Positions 8,278 to 16,663 of a DNA stretch of 40,884 bases are shown piece by piece. The stretch spans positions 1 to 40,884 of the forward strand of contig JAOTXX010000037.1 of the NCBI GenBank assembly GCA_029862185.1. Reading direction: 5' to 3'. The first letter of the stretch is position 1, and every line of letters begins with the position of its first letter. This stretch comes from Myxococcales bacterium (GTDB lineage: Bacteria > Myxococcota_A > Polyangia > Polyangiales > Houyiibacteriaceae). A model generated the notes under the pieces. The model saw nothing but the letters and a program-made list of their open reading frames with translations, did no database searches and was not told the origin of the DNA. The translations under genes and the position numbers were made by a program.

Positions 8278-9417
8278 TTACAAAGACTCTTCGTAGGTGA
8301 ACACGGCCTCTGGCAGGTCGTCTTCGGCACTCTGCGAAAGCCCAATCGGGTCCTCGTCGAAGCCAAAGGCCCAGCGGAGTTGCGCCGTCACGAAGTGGTT
8401 GATCACCAGCCAACCGTCCGGCGGCGGGAGCGCGCTTTCTTGGCAACCGTCGGTACCAAGTCGGACGAGATTCGGCGGAATGGGCAGGCCCTGATCGAGC
8501 GCAATCTGAATGACCCCGCCCCCGTTCTCACCGATCGCGCAGATGTCGCTTGGGCCGAGGTGCCCCATAGCTTCGATCACGACGTGGCGCGCAGGCGGGT
8601 TGGCCGCGGCGAAGGCATTGGCCGTCCGCTCCGGCTCGACGATCGCGTCAATGTCGCCGGCGATCCACAGCGAAGGCCTGTCGGGAAGCGCCAGCATGCT
8701 GTCGCTCGAGATGCCGGCCGACAGCGGAATGTACGTAATCACATCCGGCTCCTCGCCGAATCGAATCGCAGTCCCGCCGCCCGCGGAATGCCCGGTGATG
8801 GCGATCTGGTCCGTCGACACGCGCCCCTGCAACAGGCTGCCGTCCCGGCTGTTCTCGTCCGCGAGCAGCATCACCACCATGCGAGTCAGGACGACGTCGT
8901 CGAGCTCCGGATCGGGCGTCAGGCTTCCGTCCAGGTCGATCTGGCGTCGGAGGCCGCGCTCCAAGTAGTCGACTGAAGCCACGACGAAGCCCCATGACGC
9001 CAAGTGCGTCGTCATGAACGTCGACTGATTGCGGTAGCTCGATGAGCCATGCGCGAAAATGACGAGCGGAAACGGCCCGTCGCTCGAGCGTGCATCTCGG
9101 TAGGCCGCAGTCGCAAACGGAGGGTTCACGTCGTCAGGCAAAAGAGACTCTAGTTCCTCGGACAGCTCGTCCCGAATGAAATACGGAACCGGGTCGAGCC
9201 CGGCCGTCGCGGCGCTGTCCACCGGATACCAAACCTCCACCATCCGGTCATTCAAGGTGAGCGTCGTCACGCCAGCCTCGAAAGGACCGACGTCGCGATA
9301 GGTCCCGCTGAGGGGCGCGGGCGGTACGGCCGCCACGGAAGAGGTCGTGTCGGTCGAACAAGCCGCAAGGCCGAGGGCCAGAATCAAAACAAAGAAGGAA
9401 AGAAAGCGTGCGTGCAT
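8278..9417 (-). CDS. secreted alpha/beta-hydrolase lipoprotein (PAF-acetylhydrolase/chlorophyllase-like)
   Basis: A 379-residue predicted lipoprotein. The ATG at 9417 is preceded by GGAG at a nine-base distance and gives a signal peptide with lipobox LAAC (Cys20). The catalytic domain has the strand VIFAHGSSSYRNQ (oxyanion-hole region), nucleophile elbow GHSAGG around residue 210, a likely acid in AGDIDAIVEPE and the His in AMGHLG near residue 283. The early VEVWYP segment and overall layout resemble platelet-activating-factor acetylhydrolase II and chlorophyllase-like enzymes, which cleave esters. An insertion with paired Cys (DICAIG, GTDGCQ) lies after the His. It lies downstream of rmuC on the same strand with a 69-base gap, so it may have its own promoter. 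The ester substrate is not known. Confidence 0.87.
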   Translation of the reverse strand: MHARFLSFFVLILALGLAACSTDTTSSVAAVPPAPLSGTYRDVGPFEAGVTTLTLNDRMVEVWYPVDSAATAGLDPVPYFIRDELSEELESLLPDDVNPPFATAAYRDARSSDGPFPLVIFAHGSSSYRNQSTFMTTHLASWGFVVASVDYLERGLRRQIDLDGSLTPDPELDDVVLTRMVVMLLADENSRDGSLLQGRVSTDQIAITGHSAGGGTAIRFGEEPDVITYIPLSAGISSDSMLALPDRPSLWIAGDIDAIVEPERTANAFAAANPPARHVVIEAMGHLGPSDICAIGENGGGVIQIALDQGLPIPPNLVRLGTDGCQESALPPPDGWLVINHFVTAQLRWAFGFDEDPIGLSQSAEDDLPEAVFTYEESL

Positions 9418-9486
9418 CGTGAAAACTCCAGGCCGGAGCTTGTAGCACAGCAAACGGTGATCCCAAAAAGGGCCTGATTGGGCCAC

Positions 9487-10836
9487 TTAGGCCGCCCCGT
9501 CTTCCTTCGCTTCCAGCAAATCCACCGGCGCTTCCTCGGCGAGGTCGAGCATCGCGGTGGCCGTGTCCGACGGGAGCTCTTCGACATTGCGGAGCTTTTT
9601 CTCCATCGCCCGGGTGCGTCGGCCGGTTTCGTCGATGGTGCGGCCGGCGGTCTCGAGCTGCCGCTTCACTTTGTCGAGCACATCCCCGAACTTGCCGAAC
9701 TCGTGCTTCACGGCGCCGAGCACCTTCCACACCTCGCTCGAGCGCTGCTCGATGGCCAGCGTGCGAAACCCGATGCGGAGACTGTTGAGCACGGCCGCCA
9801 AAGTGGTCGGCCCGGCCACGACGATGCGATGCTCGCGCTGCAGCCGTTCGACCAAGCCCGGGTGACGAAGCACCTCGGAGTAGAGACCTTCGGTCGGCAA
9901 AAAGAGAATCGCGAAGTCCGTCGTCTGCGGTGGGTTCAAGTACTTGGTGCCCACGTCCTTCGCCGAATCCTGAACCGAGCGCACGAGAGCGTTCTGTGCC
10001 TGCAGAACGGCCGCCGCGTCGCCGTTCTCGCTTGCCTCCACCAGCCGCAAGTAATCCTCCTGCGGGAACTTCGAGTCGATCGGAAGCCAGACGCACTGGC
10101 TGGGGTCCTCGCTCGGCCCCGGCAGCCGAATTGCAAACTCGACGATGTCGCGCGAGTCCGGTCGCGTCTTCACGTTTCGGTCGAACTGCTCGGGCGTCAG
10201 GATCTGATCGAGCAGCGCACCGAGCTGCACTTCGCCCCAAGTCCCGCGCGTTTTGACGTTGGTGAGCACCTTCTTGAGGTCCCCCACACCGCTCGCCAGG
10301 CTTCGCATCTCACCGAGCCCCTTCTGCACCGCTTCCAGCCGGTCGCCGACGAGCTTGAACGATTCGCCGAGCCGTTTCTCGAGCGTGCTTTGCAGCTTCT
10401 CGTCGACGACTTCTCGCATCTGGTCGAGCTTGCGTTCATTGCTGCTCCGAAGCTCTTGAAGACGGCCGTCGACCGTCTCCTGCAAATGCTTGAGGCCGCC
10501 CTGATTCGATTCGGTCAGGGTCTTGAGCTGCACCGTGAAGGCTTGGAACTTGGTCGTCTGCGACTCGCCGATCTGCGAGATCGTCTTGACCAAGGCTTCG
10601 GTGCTCGCCTGATGCGTGCCGGAAACCTCCCGCCGAAGCTCGCTCGCCGCCGCAGACGACTCCTCGCGCGACGCCCGAAGCTCCTCACGCAACAGGCGCG
10701 CGGTTTCGGCACGGTCCTCCGCTTCGGCCAGCGCAATCGCGGCCGAGTCGCCCGCCCGCCTCTTGAGGAGCACGAGCGTGACGATGAGGTTGATGACCAG
10801 CAAGATCATCACAGCCACCAAAAGTGGATCTACCAT
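9487..10836 (-). CDS. rmuC: DNA recombination protein RmuC
   Basis: A 449-residue RmuC homologue. The ATG at 10836 is chosen because GGGGG lies six bases upstream and the N-terminal transmembrane anchor (about residues 4-25) then begins at once, as usual in RmuC. A coiled-coil region (about 35-180) precedes the nuclease-like RmuC domain, which shows TRGTWGEVQLGALLDQIL, LPIDSKFPQEDYLRL (the Asp and Lys expected of the PD-(D/E)xK-like core) and AGPTTLAAVLNSLRIGF. RmuC limits inversions at short inverted repeats in E. coli and is thought to process DNA near the membrane. It is divergent from the PH-domain gene at 10921. Confidence 0.93.
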   Translation of the reverse strand: MVDPLLVAVMILLVINLIVTLVLLKRRAGDSAAIALAEAEDRAETARLLREELRASREESSAAASELRREVSGTHQASTEALVKTISQIGESQTTKFQAFTVQLKTLTESNQGGLKHLQETVDGRLQELRSSNERKLDQMREVVDEKLQSTLEKRLGESFKLVGDRLEAVQKGLGEMRSLASGVGDLKKVLTNVKTRGTWGEVQLGALLDQILTPEQFDRNVKTRPDSRDIVEFAIRLPGPSEDPSQCVWLPIDSKFPQEDYLRLVEASENGDAAAVLQAQNALVRSVQDSAKDVGTKYLNPPQTTDFAILFLPTEGLYSEVLRHPGLVERLQREHRIVVAGPTTLAAVLNSLRIGFRTLAIEQRSSEVWKVLGAVKHEFGKFGDVLDKVKRQLETAGRTIDETGRRTRAMEKKLRNVEELPSDTATAMLDLAEEAPVDLLEAKEDGAA

Positions 10837-10920
10837 CAAGAATCCCCCGAAAATCGAGCTAGCCGCGATACTAGCACCATCGGGACGGCCTGAGCAGCGC
10901 TGAATGAGGGCCACGCGCCC

Positions 10921-11838
10921 ATGCTAGAGTGCGCGATGCTCATGCCGAGGGGGGGTCAGCCAGAAGAAGAGCTCAAAGCGCTTCTGCCCGCGACGATCGC
11001 GGTTCGGTTCGAAGAGATGTTTCCGGACATCCGCAATGGCCGAATGAAAAGGCGCGATCGCAAGCGCGCCGAGATGCTCCGCAAAGCCGAGCCCGTTCTG
11101 CAGCGAGCGATGAACCCGACGGAGGTCGTTCGCTTCGCCACCAACGGCGTACGGCAGCTCAGCTGGTGGCTGCTGACCGCGGGCTCGATGAACCCTTTCG
11201 CCAACCGCACCACCCTGGTGCTCACCGATCGACGCATCCTGCTGATCCACACAGACTCGAAGCAACGCCCGCGCATGTTCGCGAGCCAACTCCCGCTTGA
11301 CCGCATCCGCGCCACCTCGGGCCGCAACAGTTACATCTTCATTCGCACGGGCCACGAGCAGCTGATGTTCCATGGCGTGAAGCGCTCTGAAGCCCGCCAG
11401 CTCAAGGGCTTGCTCGAATCGACCGCCAGCAAGAAAGGCGGCTGGCAAAACCTCTGCCCCCGCTGCTTCACCGCGACCGACGACGCGCCGCTCGCGTGCA
11501 AGAAGTGTGGCGAAGAGTTCAAGAACCCCAAGAAGGCGGCGCTCCGCTCGCTGTTCTTGCCCGGCTTGGGCGACTTCTACCTCGGCTACCACAAGTACGG
11601 TTTGCTCCAGATCATGGGCGTCACCCTACTCTGGGCGCTTTTCTTGAGCACCCTCATCCCGGCGACCCTCAGAAGAGGCTTCGAGGGTGTCGCGGTTGCC
11701 GGGCCCATCTTCGCCTTGCTCGCGCTGATCCACATCGGCGATGCCTTGCTCACGCGTGCGAAAGCAAGAAACGGCCTCCACTCCAAAGACGGGGCACTGC
11801 CCACCGGAAATGTTGGGAGCCTCGATCCCAATTTGTGA
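10921..11838 (+). CDS. PH-domain, zinc-ribbon membrane protein
   Basis: A 305-residue protein, apparently three parts. Residues about 60-170 look like a bacterial PH domain (TTLVLTDRRILLIHTD, then LPLDRIRATSGRN and a closing helix). A zinc ribbon with CPRC and CKKC follows at about 179-197. The C-terminal third has TM2-like membrane segments (FLPGLGDFYLGYHKYGLLQIM and two more hydrophobic stretches). The start is uncertain: ATGs at 10921, 10936 and 10942 are all in frame and none has a clear Shine-Dalgarno. Function unknown; the layout suggests a membrane protein with cytosolic PH and zinc modules. It is divergent from rmuC. Confidence 0.75.
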   Translation: MLECAMLMPRGGQPEEELKALLPATIAVRFEEMFPDIRNGRMKRRDRKRAEMLRKAEPVLQRAMNPTEVVRFATNGVRQLSWWLLTAGSMNPFANRTTLVLTDRRILLIHTDSKQRPRMFASQLPLDRIRATSGRNSYIFIRTGHEQLMFHGVKRSEARQLKGLLESTASKKGGWQNLCPRCFTATDDAPLACKKCGEEFKNPKKAALRSLFLPGLGDFYLGYHKYGLLQIMGVTLLWALFLSTLIPATLRRGFEGVAVAGPIFALLALIHIGDALLTRAKARNGLHSKDGALPTGNVGSLDPNL

Positions 11839-11958
11839 CAATGGGAACCTGCCCAACTGCACGTTCTTCTTCGCCACCGAAGACGCGTAGCCTTTTCTCG
11901 GTTGCATTTTCGGGGCCTCCGGTTGTAAGGATTGGACTTCCATCGAAGGAGGCGGTCC

Positions 11959-12993
11959 ATGCGCGAAGAAGAGCTCGATCCTAGCCACATCATGCAAGTC
12001 GGCATGGGTTTCTTCGGATCCCGCACGCTGCTCACGGCCGTCGAGCTCGGCTTATTCACCGAGCTCGCGACCGGCAAGATGAGCGGCGCACAGATCGCCG
12101 AGCGACTGGGTCTGCACCCGCGTTCGATCCCAGACTTCCCTGACGCGCTGGTCGCCCTGGGTTTGCTGCGCCGAGACGGCGATGGGCCCAACGCGCTCTA
12201 CGGCAACACGGCCGAGACGGCGGTGTTCCTCGACAAGGAGGGCGCGAATTACATCGGCGGCATTCTCGAGATGTCGAGCAGCCGTCTCTACGGTTTCTGG
12301 AACAACCTCACCGAAGCGCTCAAGACAGGCGAACCTCAAAACGAAATCAAAGAAACCGGCGAACCCATGTTCGCCAAGCTCTACGCGGTGCCGGAGCGAA
12401 TCGAGCAGTTCATGACCGCAATGGCGGGTGTGTCGGCCGGCAACTTCAGAGCGCTTGCGAAGAAGTTTGATTTCTCGAAATACAAGACGCTCTGCGACGC
12501 GGGCGGCGCAACCGGCCAGCTTTCCTGCATGGTGGCGTCGGAGAACCCGCATATGCACTGCGTCAGCGCGGATCTGCCCCAAGTCGAGCCGATCGCCAAG
12601 AAGTACATCGAAGCAGCCGGACTGCCACATCGGGTCTCGACCGCCGTCGTCGACTTCTTCAAGGATCCGCTCCCGAAGGCCGATGTCATCACGATGGGCA
12701 TGATCCTCCACGACTGGAACCTCGAAAAGAAGAAGCACCTCATCAAGCTAGCGTACGACGCGCTGCCACCCGGGGGCGCATTCATCGTCGTCGAAGCGCT
12801 CATCGACGACGCACGGCGGGAAAACGCCTTCGGCTTGTTGATGTCGCTCAACATGCTGATCGAGTTCGGTGACGCCTTCGATTATTCGGGCGCGGATTTC
12901 AAGGAATGGTGCACCGAAGCCGGCTTCGACCGCTTCGAGGTCATTCCCTTGGCCGGCCCGTCGTCCGCGGCCGTCGCGTACAAGCCCGGCTAG
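11959..12993 (+). CDS. SAM-dependent O-methyltransferase (family 2 type)
   Basis: A 344-residue methyltransferase of the plant-type/hydroxyneurosporene O-methyltransferase family. The ATG at 11959 follows GAAGGAGG by six bases. An N-terminal winged-helix dimerisation domain (residues about 15-90, LGLFTELATGKMSGAQIAERLGLHPR) precedes the Rossmann domain with the SAM loop DAGGATG (180-186), the acidic end of strand 2 (SADLPQVEP, about 204-211) and the HDW motif (251-253), whose His is the usual general base. These enzymes methylate hydroxyl groups of small aromatic or isoprenoid products. No biosynthetic partner is adjacent, so the substrate is open. Confidence 0.9.
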   Translation: MREEELDPSHIMQVGMGFFGSRTLLTAVELGLFTELATGKMSGAQIAERLGLHPRSIPDFPDALVALGLLRRDGDGPNALYGNTAETAVFLDKEGANYIGGILEMSSSRLYGFWNNLTEALKTGEPQNEIKETGEPMFAKLYAVPERIEQFMTAMAGVSAGNFRALAKKFDFSKYKTLCDAGGATGQLSCMVASENPHMHCVSADLPQVEPIAKKYIEAAGLPHRVSTAVVDFFKDPLPKADVITMGMILHDWNLEKKKHLIKLAYDALPPGGAFIVVEALIDDARRENAFGLLMSLNMLIEFGDAFDYSGADFKEWCTEAGFDRFEVIPLAGPSSAAVAYKPG

Positions 12994-13059
12994 CAGTGCA
13001 GTCAAGGCAGGGCTCTAGCGCCCTTGTGCATCGGCAGCGTCCGGTCTATTGAGACTCCG

Positions 13060-13566
13060 ATGATCTTTGGCGGCAAAGACAAGCCCAACGAAGTGACGCC
13101 CGAAGCACGTGACCGCTTGGCAGAAATCGTCGAACGCTACCTCGCAGGCGCCGACGACGCGACGCGCCGCATCGTGACCGCCGTCGCTGGTTTGCTCGCG
13201 AAAGTCGCCTACGCCGATGGGCACTATTCGGTACAGGAAGAGGCGACCATCCAGAAGGAGCTGAGCCGCGTCCACGGCCTGAGCCAGGCCGGCGTCGATG
13301 CGATCTGCGGGCTCCTCGCCGATCAAATCAGTCACGTAGCGCTTCTCGGCGACCACGACTGGACGCGCGATCTGCGAGAGCTTGCCGATCGAGAGCTGCG
13401 TCTCGAAGTGCTCGAAGTCTTGATCGAGATGGCAGTCGCCGACCACGTGCTCAAGCATGAAGAGCAAACCCAGCTACGCCGCCTCGCCAAATCGCTGAGC
13501 CTTACCCAGGACGAGTACAACGCGCTCCAAGCCAAGCACCGAGACAAGCTCTCGACGCTGCGCTAG
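13060..13566 (+). CDS. TerB-like protein
   Basis: A 168-residue all-helical protein of the TerB/DjlA-N family. Two Asp/Glu-bearing helical pairs are visible: KVAYADGHYSVQEEATI near residue 55 and EMAVADHVLKHEEQTQLRRLA near residue 127, the internal repeat typical of the family whose acidic residues bind metal. The ATG at 13060 gives MIFGGKD, a common N-terminus in this family; an ATG at 13024 is also in frame and neither has a clear Shine-Dalgarno. Stand-alone TerB proteins are linked to membrane-associated stress or phage-response complexes, but no other ter gene is present. It converges with the NTF2-like gene with 11 bases between. Confidence 0.85.
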   Translation: MIFGGKDKPNEVTPEARDRLAEIVERYLAGADDATRRIVTAVAGLLAKVAYADGHYSVQEEATIQKELSRVHGLSQAGVDAICGLLADQISHVALLGDHDWTRDLRELADRELRLEVLEVLIEMAVADHVLKHEEQTQLRRLAKSLSLTQDEYNALQAKHRDKLSTLR

Positions 13567-13577
13567 CGGCGCGCCGG

Positions 13578-13967
13578 CTACCCCATCTGCCCGAGCATCT
13601 GCTTCATCAAGCCGTGAAGCAGGTTCACCGCCTTGAGCGGGCGAATCATCACCTTGAAGTCGTCGATTTTACCGTCTTCGTTCCAATGCACCATGTCGAC
13701 ACCGTTGATGATGATCCCATCGAGCTCGGCGGTGAACTCGAGGACGGCATCGGACTCGCCGATGACTTCCCGCACGTATTCGAACTTGCTCCCACCGAGT
13801 ACCATGATGGCCGCGCTCAGGTAGAGCTTGGTGAGCGCCTTGCCCCGCTGCGGGGTGTGCACGACGGGGGAGTGAAACACGGCGTCATCGGCCAAGATGT
13901 CGTCCAGGCCGGCAGCGTTCCGGTCCTCGATGAGTTTGTGCCACGTGTCGATCGCAGGTGTGCTCAT
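13578..13967 (-). CDS. NTF2/SnoaL-like protein
   Basis: A 129-residue protein with the SnoaL/NTF2 fold pattern: opening helix (WHKLIEDRNAAGLDDILADDAVFHSP), a strand-rich middle (EYVREVIGESDAVLEFTAEL) and the typical VDMVHWNEDGKIDDFKVMIRP end. Members are small-molecule isomerases, hydrolases or non-enzymatic pocket proteins. It lies 21 bases downstream of the WS/DGAT gene and is probably the last gene of the leftward lipid operon, so a lipophilic ligand is a reasonable guess. Confidence 0.85.
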   Translation of the reverse strand: MSTPAIDTWHKLIEDRNAAGLDDILADDAVFHSPVVHTPQRGKALTKLYLSAAIMVLGGSKFEYVREVIGESDAVLEFTAELDGIIINGVDMVHWNEDGKIDDFKVMIRPLKAVNLLHGLMKQMLGQMG

Positions 13968-13988
13968 GGGCGGATTCTACCTTTCTTT

Positions 13989-15389
13989 TCACAGGGTGGC
14001 TCGGATCAGGTCGTCGAGAGCCGGACGCATGGCGTTGGTGATGCAGTGTGGGTCAGGAATCGCGCCTGCGTCTGCAATGAGCGCGAACGCGACGTCGCCG
14101 CAGTAACTCCAGCCCGTGATGTTGAGCCCAATGCCTTCGACTGCGGGGCCGACCGAGTAGATCGTGCGAAGCCGCGCCCCCGCCACGAACAGCGGATGAT
14201 CCGGACCGCGAACGTTCGAGACGATGAGGTTCGCCGCTGGCGGCAGGACATCGGACAAGCCCGACTGAGTGAAGGCCCCGAGAGCCCAGCGGTAGGCGAC
14301 AGCCGGCGCCGCCTCGGACCAATCGAGCATGGTCTCGATTCCAAGCTGCCGCTGCACTTCTTTGGACTGCTTCGTGACCGCATGGATCTTGTGCAGGCGT
14401 TCGAGCGGGTCGCGGACATCGTTGCACAGAGACGTGAATAGATTGGCCACGCGATTCCCCGCTTCGCGCGGCGCTTCCTCCGGCGATGCGATGGCTATTG
14501 GCACACTTGCGATCAGTGGCTTTGATAGCGTCTCACCGCGGGATTCGAAGAAACGATCGAGCGCCCCCGCGACCGTGGCGAGAACAACGTCGTTGAGCGT
14601 CACCTGGGCGGCGTTCTTGACGGCTTTGAGCTCGGCGACGGGCAGCGAAGTCGTCGCAAATGAGCGTTGGGGCGAAAGCGAGCGATTGAACACGGTGCGC
14701 GGCGTCACGAAAGGGTACGGCACATCGATCGCACGGTGCTTGAGGTTCTTGAGGACGCTCAGACTGCCTTTGACCGTCCTCTGCATGAGTGGGCCGATCA
14801 TGCCGAGCTGCACGCGTTGGTCCCGGATAGCGTCGACCAGGAGCTTGCGACGGGAGGGAATGGCCTCGGGAACCCAGGCAGGATTGGGTGCGTTGAGGTC
14901 GTTCTGATCCGGTTCGAGCGTCATCACCTTGGCCAGCATGTTGGCCGAGGCGACCCCGTCCGCCAGGCTGTGGTGGATCTTGGTCACCAACACGACGCCG
15001 CCGTCGGCCAAGCCCTCGAGCAACCAGGTCTCCCAAAGCGGACGGTCGCGCGGAAGCTGAATGCTGGCGATCTCTGCGATCGCCTGGTCCATCTCGCGCT
15101 GCCCGCCGGGCGATGCGATCTTCGATCGATAGAGATGACGGCCAATGTTGAAGTGCGGGTCCTTCACCCAGAGCGGATGGTGCAACCCGCCCGGGACCTC
15201 GACCGGGCGCAGGCGAAGGCGCGGCACCAGGTGCAGCTTGCTCTCCATCGACACGCGCACGAGGTCGAACACATCGGCGTAGGGAATCTGCGCCGGCAAA
15301 TCGATGACCGCGACCTTGAGCGTGTGCATGTGCACGCTCGGGGTCTCCATGTAGAGAAACGAAGCGTCTTGCCCGGAAAAACGCTCCAT
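13989..15389 (-). CDS. WS/DGAT-type wax ester/triacylglycerol synthase
   Basis: A 466-residue acyltransferase of the wax ester synthase/diacylglycerol acyltransferase family, which joins acyl-CoA to fatty alcohols or diacylglycerol to make storage lipids at the membrane face. It starts with the family opening RFSGQDASFLYMETP, has PLWE (117-120), the catalytic motif HHSLADG (139-145) and later the second-domain signatures NDVVLATVAGAL and the NVRGPD segment. The ATG at 15389 is preceded by GAGG at about six bases. Only seven bases separate it from the stop of the hydrolase gene upstream, so they are an operon. Length and motifs are those of functional enzymes. Confidence 0.93.
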   Translation of the reverse strand: MERFSGQDASFLYMETPSVHMHTLKVAVIDLPAQIPYADVFDLVRVSMESKLHLVPRLRLRPVEVPGGLHHPLWVKDPHFNIGRHLYRSKIASPGGQREMDQAIAEIASIQLPRDRPLWETWLLEGLADGGVVLVTKIHHSLADGVASANMLAKVMTLEPDQNDLNAPNPAWVPEAIPSRRKLLVDAIRDQRVQLGMIGPLMQRTVKGSLSVLKNLKHRAIDVPYPFVTPRTVFNRSLSPQRSFATTSLPVAELKAVKNAAQVTLNDVVLATVAGALDRFFESRGETLSKPLIASVPIAIASPEEAPREAGNRVANLFTSLCNDVRDPLERLHKIHAVTKQSKEVQRQLGIETMLDWSEAAPAVAYRWALGAFTQSGLSDVLPPAANLIVSNVRGPDHPLFVAGARLRTIYSVGPAVEGIGLNITGWSYCGDVAFALIADAGAIPDPHCITNAMRPALDDLIRATL

Positions 15390-15396
15390 GCTCGCC

Positions 15397-16611
15397 TCAG
15401 TGATCCAAGACGGCGAAGCCGGACTTGTGAAGCCGATGGTCGACGAAGGGCGCCACTTCCGACGACCAGAAAAAGCTCACGTGCCCGCCCGCGAACCAGC
15501 GGATGCCCGGCTGGCCCCAGTGCTCCCACAGGCGCTCGGCCTGCTCGGGTGTCGAAACCTTGTCGTCGCTGCCCGCAAAGATGAAACGATTCTCGAGCGT
15601 CGTTTGCGGCAAAACCGACAAAGGTGAAACGAGCTCGAAGAGCTCGCGGGTCTGCACGCCGAGCACCCCGTTGTCTTCGGCTTCTTGACGTTGGTCGACC
15701 GGCGCATGATGCACGAACAAGTCCGGGATGTCGCAGACGGGAATGCCGGCAATCACCGTGTCGACGTTGTCGAGGCCGGCGAGCAAGGCCGAGACGTAAG
15801 ACCCCATCGACAACCCGTAGAGACCGATCTTCGTGGCGCCTTGCGCCCGCGCCCATTGAATCAAGCGGCGCGTGTCCCAGACGGCCTGGGACACGCCGTG
15901 AAACGCGTCGAGAAGATCAAACGACAGAAGCGAGGCGATCGGCAACGCGGCGGGCTTTCGCGGGCCGTGCAGCGGTAGCACGGGCATCACGAGGTTGAGG
16001 CCGAGCTCGTGGTGCAGCTTCTCGGCGCGGAAGCCAGCGAAATCCGCGTAGGGCCCGCCGGTCCCGAGGCCGTGTAGGCAGATCAGCCAAGGCCGCTCCG
16101 GGCCGCTGTGGCGAGCAACCCATGCGTGGGCGACGTGATTGCGGTCGTAGTTGTTCCAGCGGTCGGCCGCCGGGTCCTCCGAAGGCGCCTGGTAGCCGCT
16201 TTCAAACGAAAGCCATTCGAAGCGCATCGAAGGGTGCCAGGCCGGCTCGATGGAAATCTCATCGATGGCCGGTGGGGTCGCATGAAACGCGCTCGGCGCC
16301 ACAGGCCGGCCAGCGCGGTACAAGCGGTGCGCGGCGGTGATCTCTTCGCCGACGCGCGCCAGGTCGCCTGCGTCGGGGTAGCGGTGCGGCCGGCTCATGC
16401 CCGCGAGGAAGAGGCGATCGATCGACCGCCCCGCGAAGCGCGCAACCCCGGTGTAGGCATTGCTGCGGGCAAGCCGGATGCTCGCACCCGCCGGCTGCCG
16501 GCCCCGGCGGGCACGCTTACGCTTGGCAGGATGCGCGGACTCGCGCGAAACCGGTGCGCGCCACGGAAACAAGCTGTTAAGCAGACTCGACCACATGCGC
16601 GCAGAACCCAT
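15397..16611 (-). CDS. alpha/beta hydrolase (lipid-module hydrolase)
   Basis: A 404-residue alpha/beta hydrolase. ATG 16611 is chosen: GGAG lies about nine bases upstream and the palindromic operator would otherwise be inside the coding region. After a basic N-terminal part rich in Arg/Ala, the hydrolase core begins with WLICLHGLGTGGPYADF (oxyanion region), followed by the nucleophile elbow GLSMGS, a likely acid in AGSDDKVSTPEQ, and the His in GGHVSFFWS. No signal peptide or lipobox. First gene of the leftward run with WS/DGAT and the NTF2-like gene. It likely cleaves an ester or acylglycerol; whether it opposes the synthase is inference. Confidence 0.85.
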   Translation of the reverse strand: MGSARMWSSLLNSLFPWRAPVSRESAHPAKRKRARRGRQPAGASIRLARSNAYTGVARFAGRSIDRLFLAGMSRPHRYPDAGDLARVGEEITAAHRLYRAGRPVAPSAFHATPPAIDEISIEPAWHPSMRFEWLSFESGYQAPSEDPAADRWNNYDRNHVAHAWVARHSGPERPWLICLHGLGTGGPYADFAGFRAEKLHHELGLNLVMPVLPLHGPRKPAALPIASLLSFDLLDAFHGVSQAVWDTRRLIQWARAQGATKIGLYGLSMGSYVSALLAGLDNVDTVIAGIPVCDIPDLFVHHAPVDQRQEAEDNGVLGVQTRELFELVSPLSVLPQTTLENRFIFAGSDDKVSTPEQAERLWEHWGQPGIRWFAGGHVSFFWSSEVAPFVDHRLHKSGFAVLDH

Positions 16612-16629
16612 CCATTTCTCCAGTCGATC

Positions 16630-16653
16630 GAAAATAGAACATGTACTATTTTC
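16630..16653. promoter_or_regulatory. 24-bp near-perfect palindrome in divergent lipid promoter
   Basis: GAAAATAG and CTATTTTC are perfect 8-bp arms around AACATGTA, itself palindromic but for one A-A pair, so 11 of 12 base pairs match. It sits in the middle of the 52 bases between the hydrolase start (16611) and the acyltransferase start (16664) and would cover both promoters. The core TAGAACATGTACTA differs by one base from the TnnAACnnGTTnnA type bound by KstR-like TetR repressors of lipid catabolism. Operator role is inference; no TetR gene lies in the window. Confidence 0.6.
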
Positions 16654-16663
16654 GAGCAAGCCG

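Noticed and set aside
9478-10893. Long rightward frame antisense to rmuC
   Set aside because: Shadow; its start also crosses the gene boundary and it shows no known motifs.
13009-13024. AGGGC/GCCCT hairpin after the O-methyltransferase as terminator
   Set aside because: Only five pairs and no T tract.
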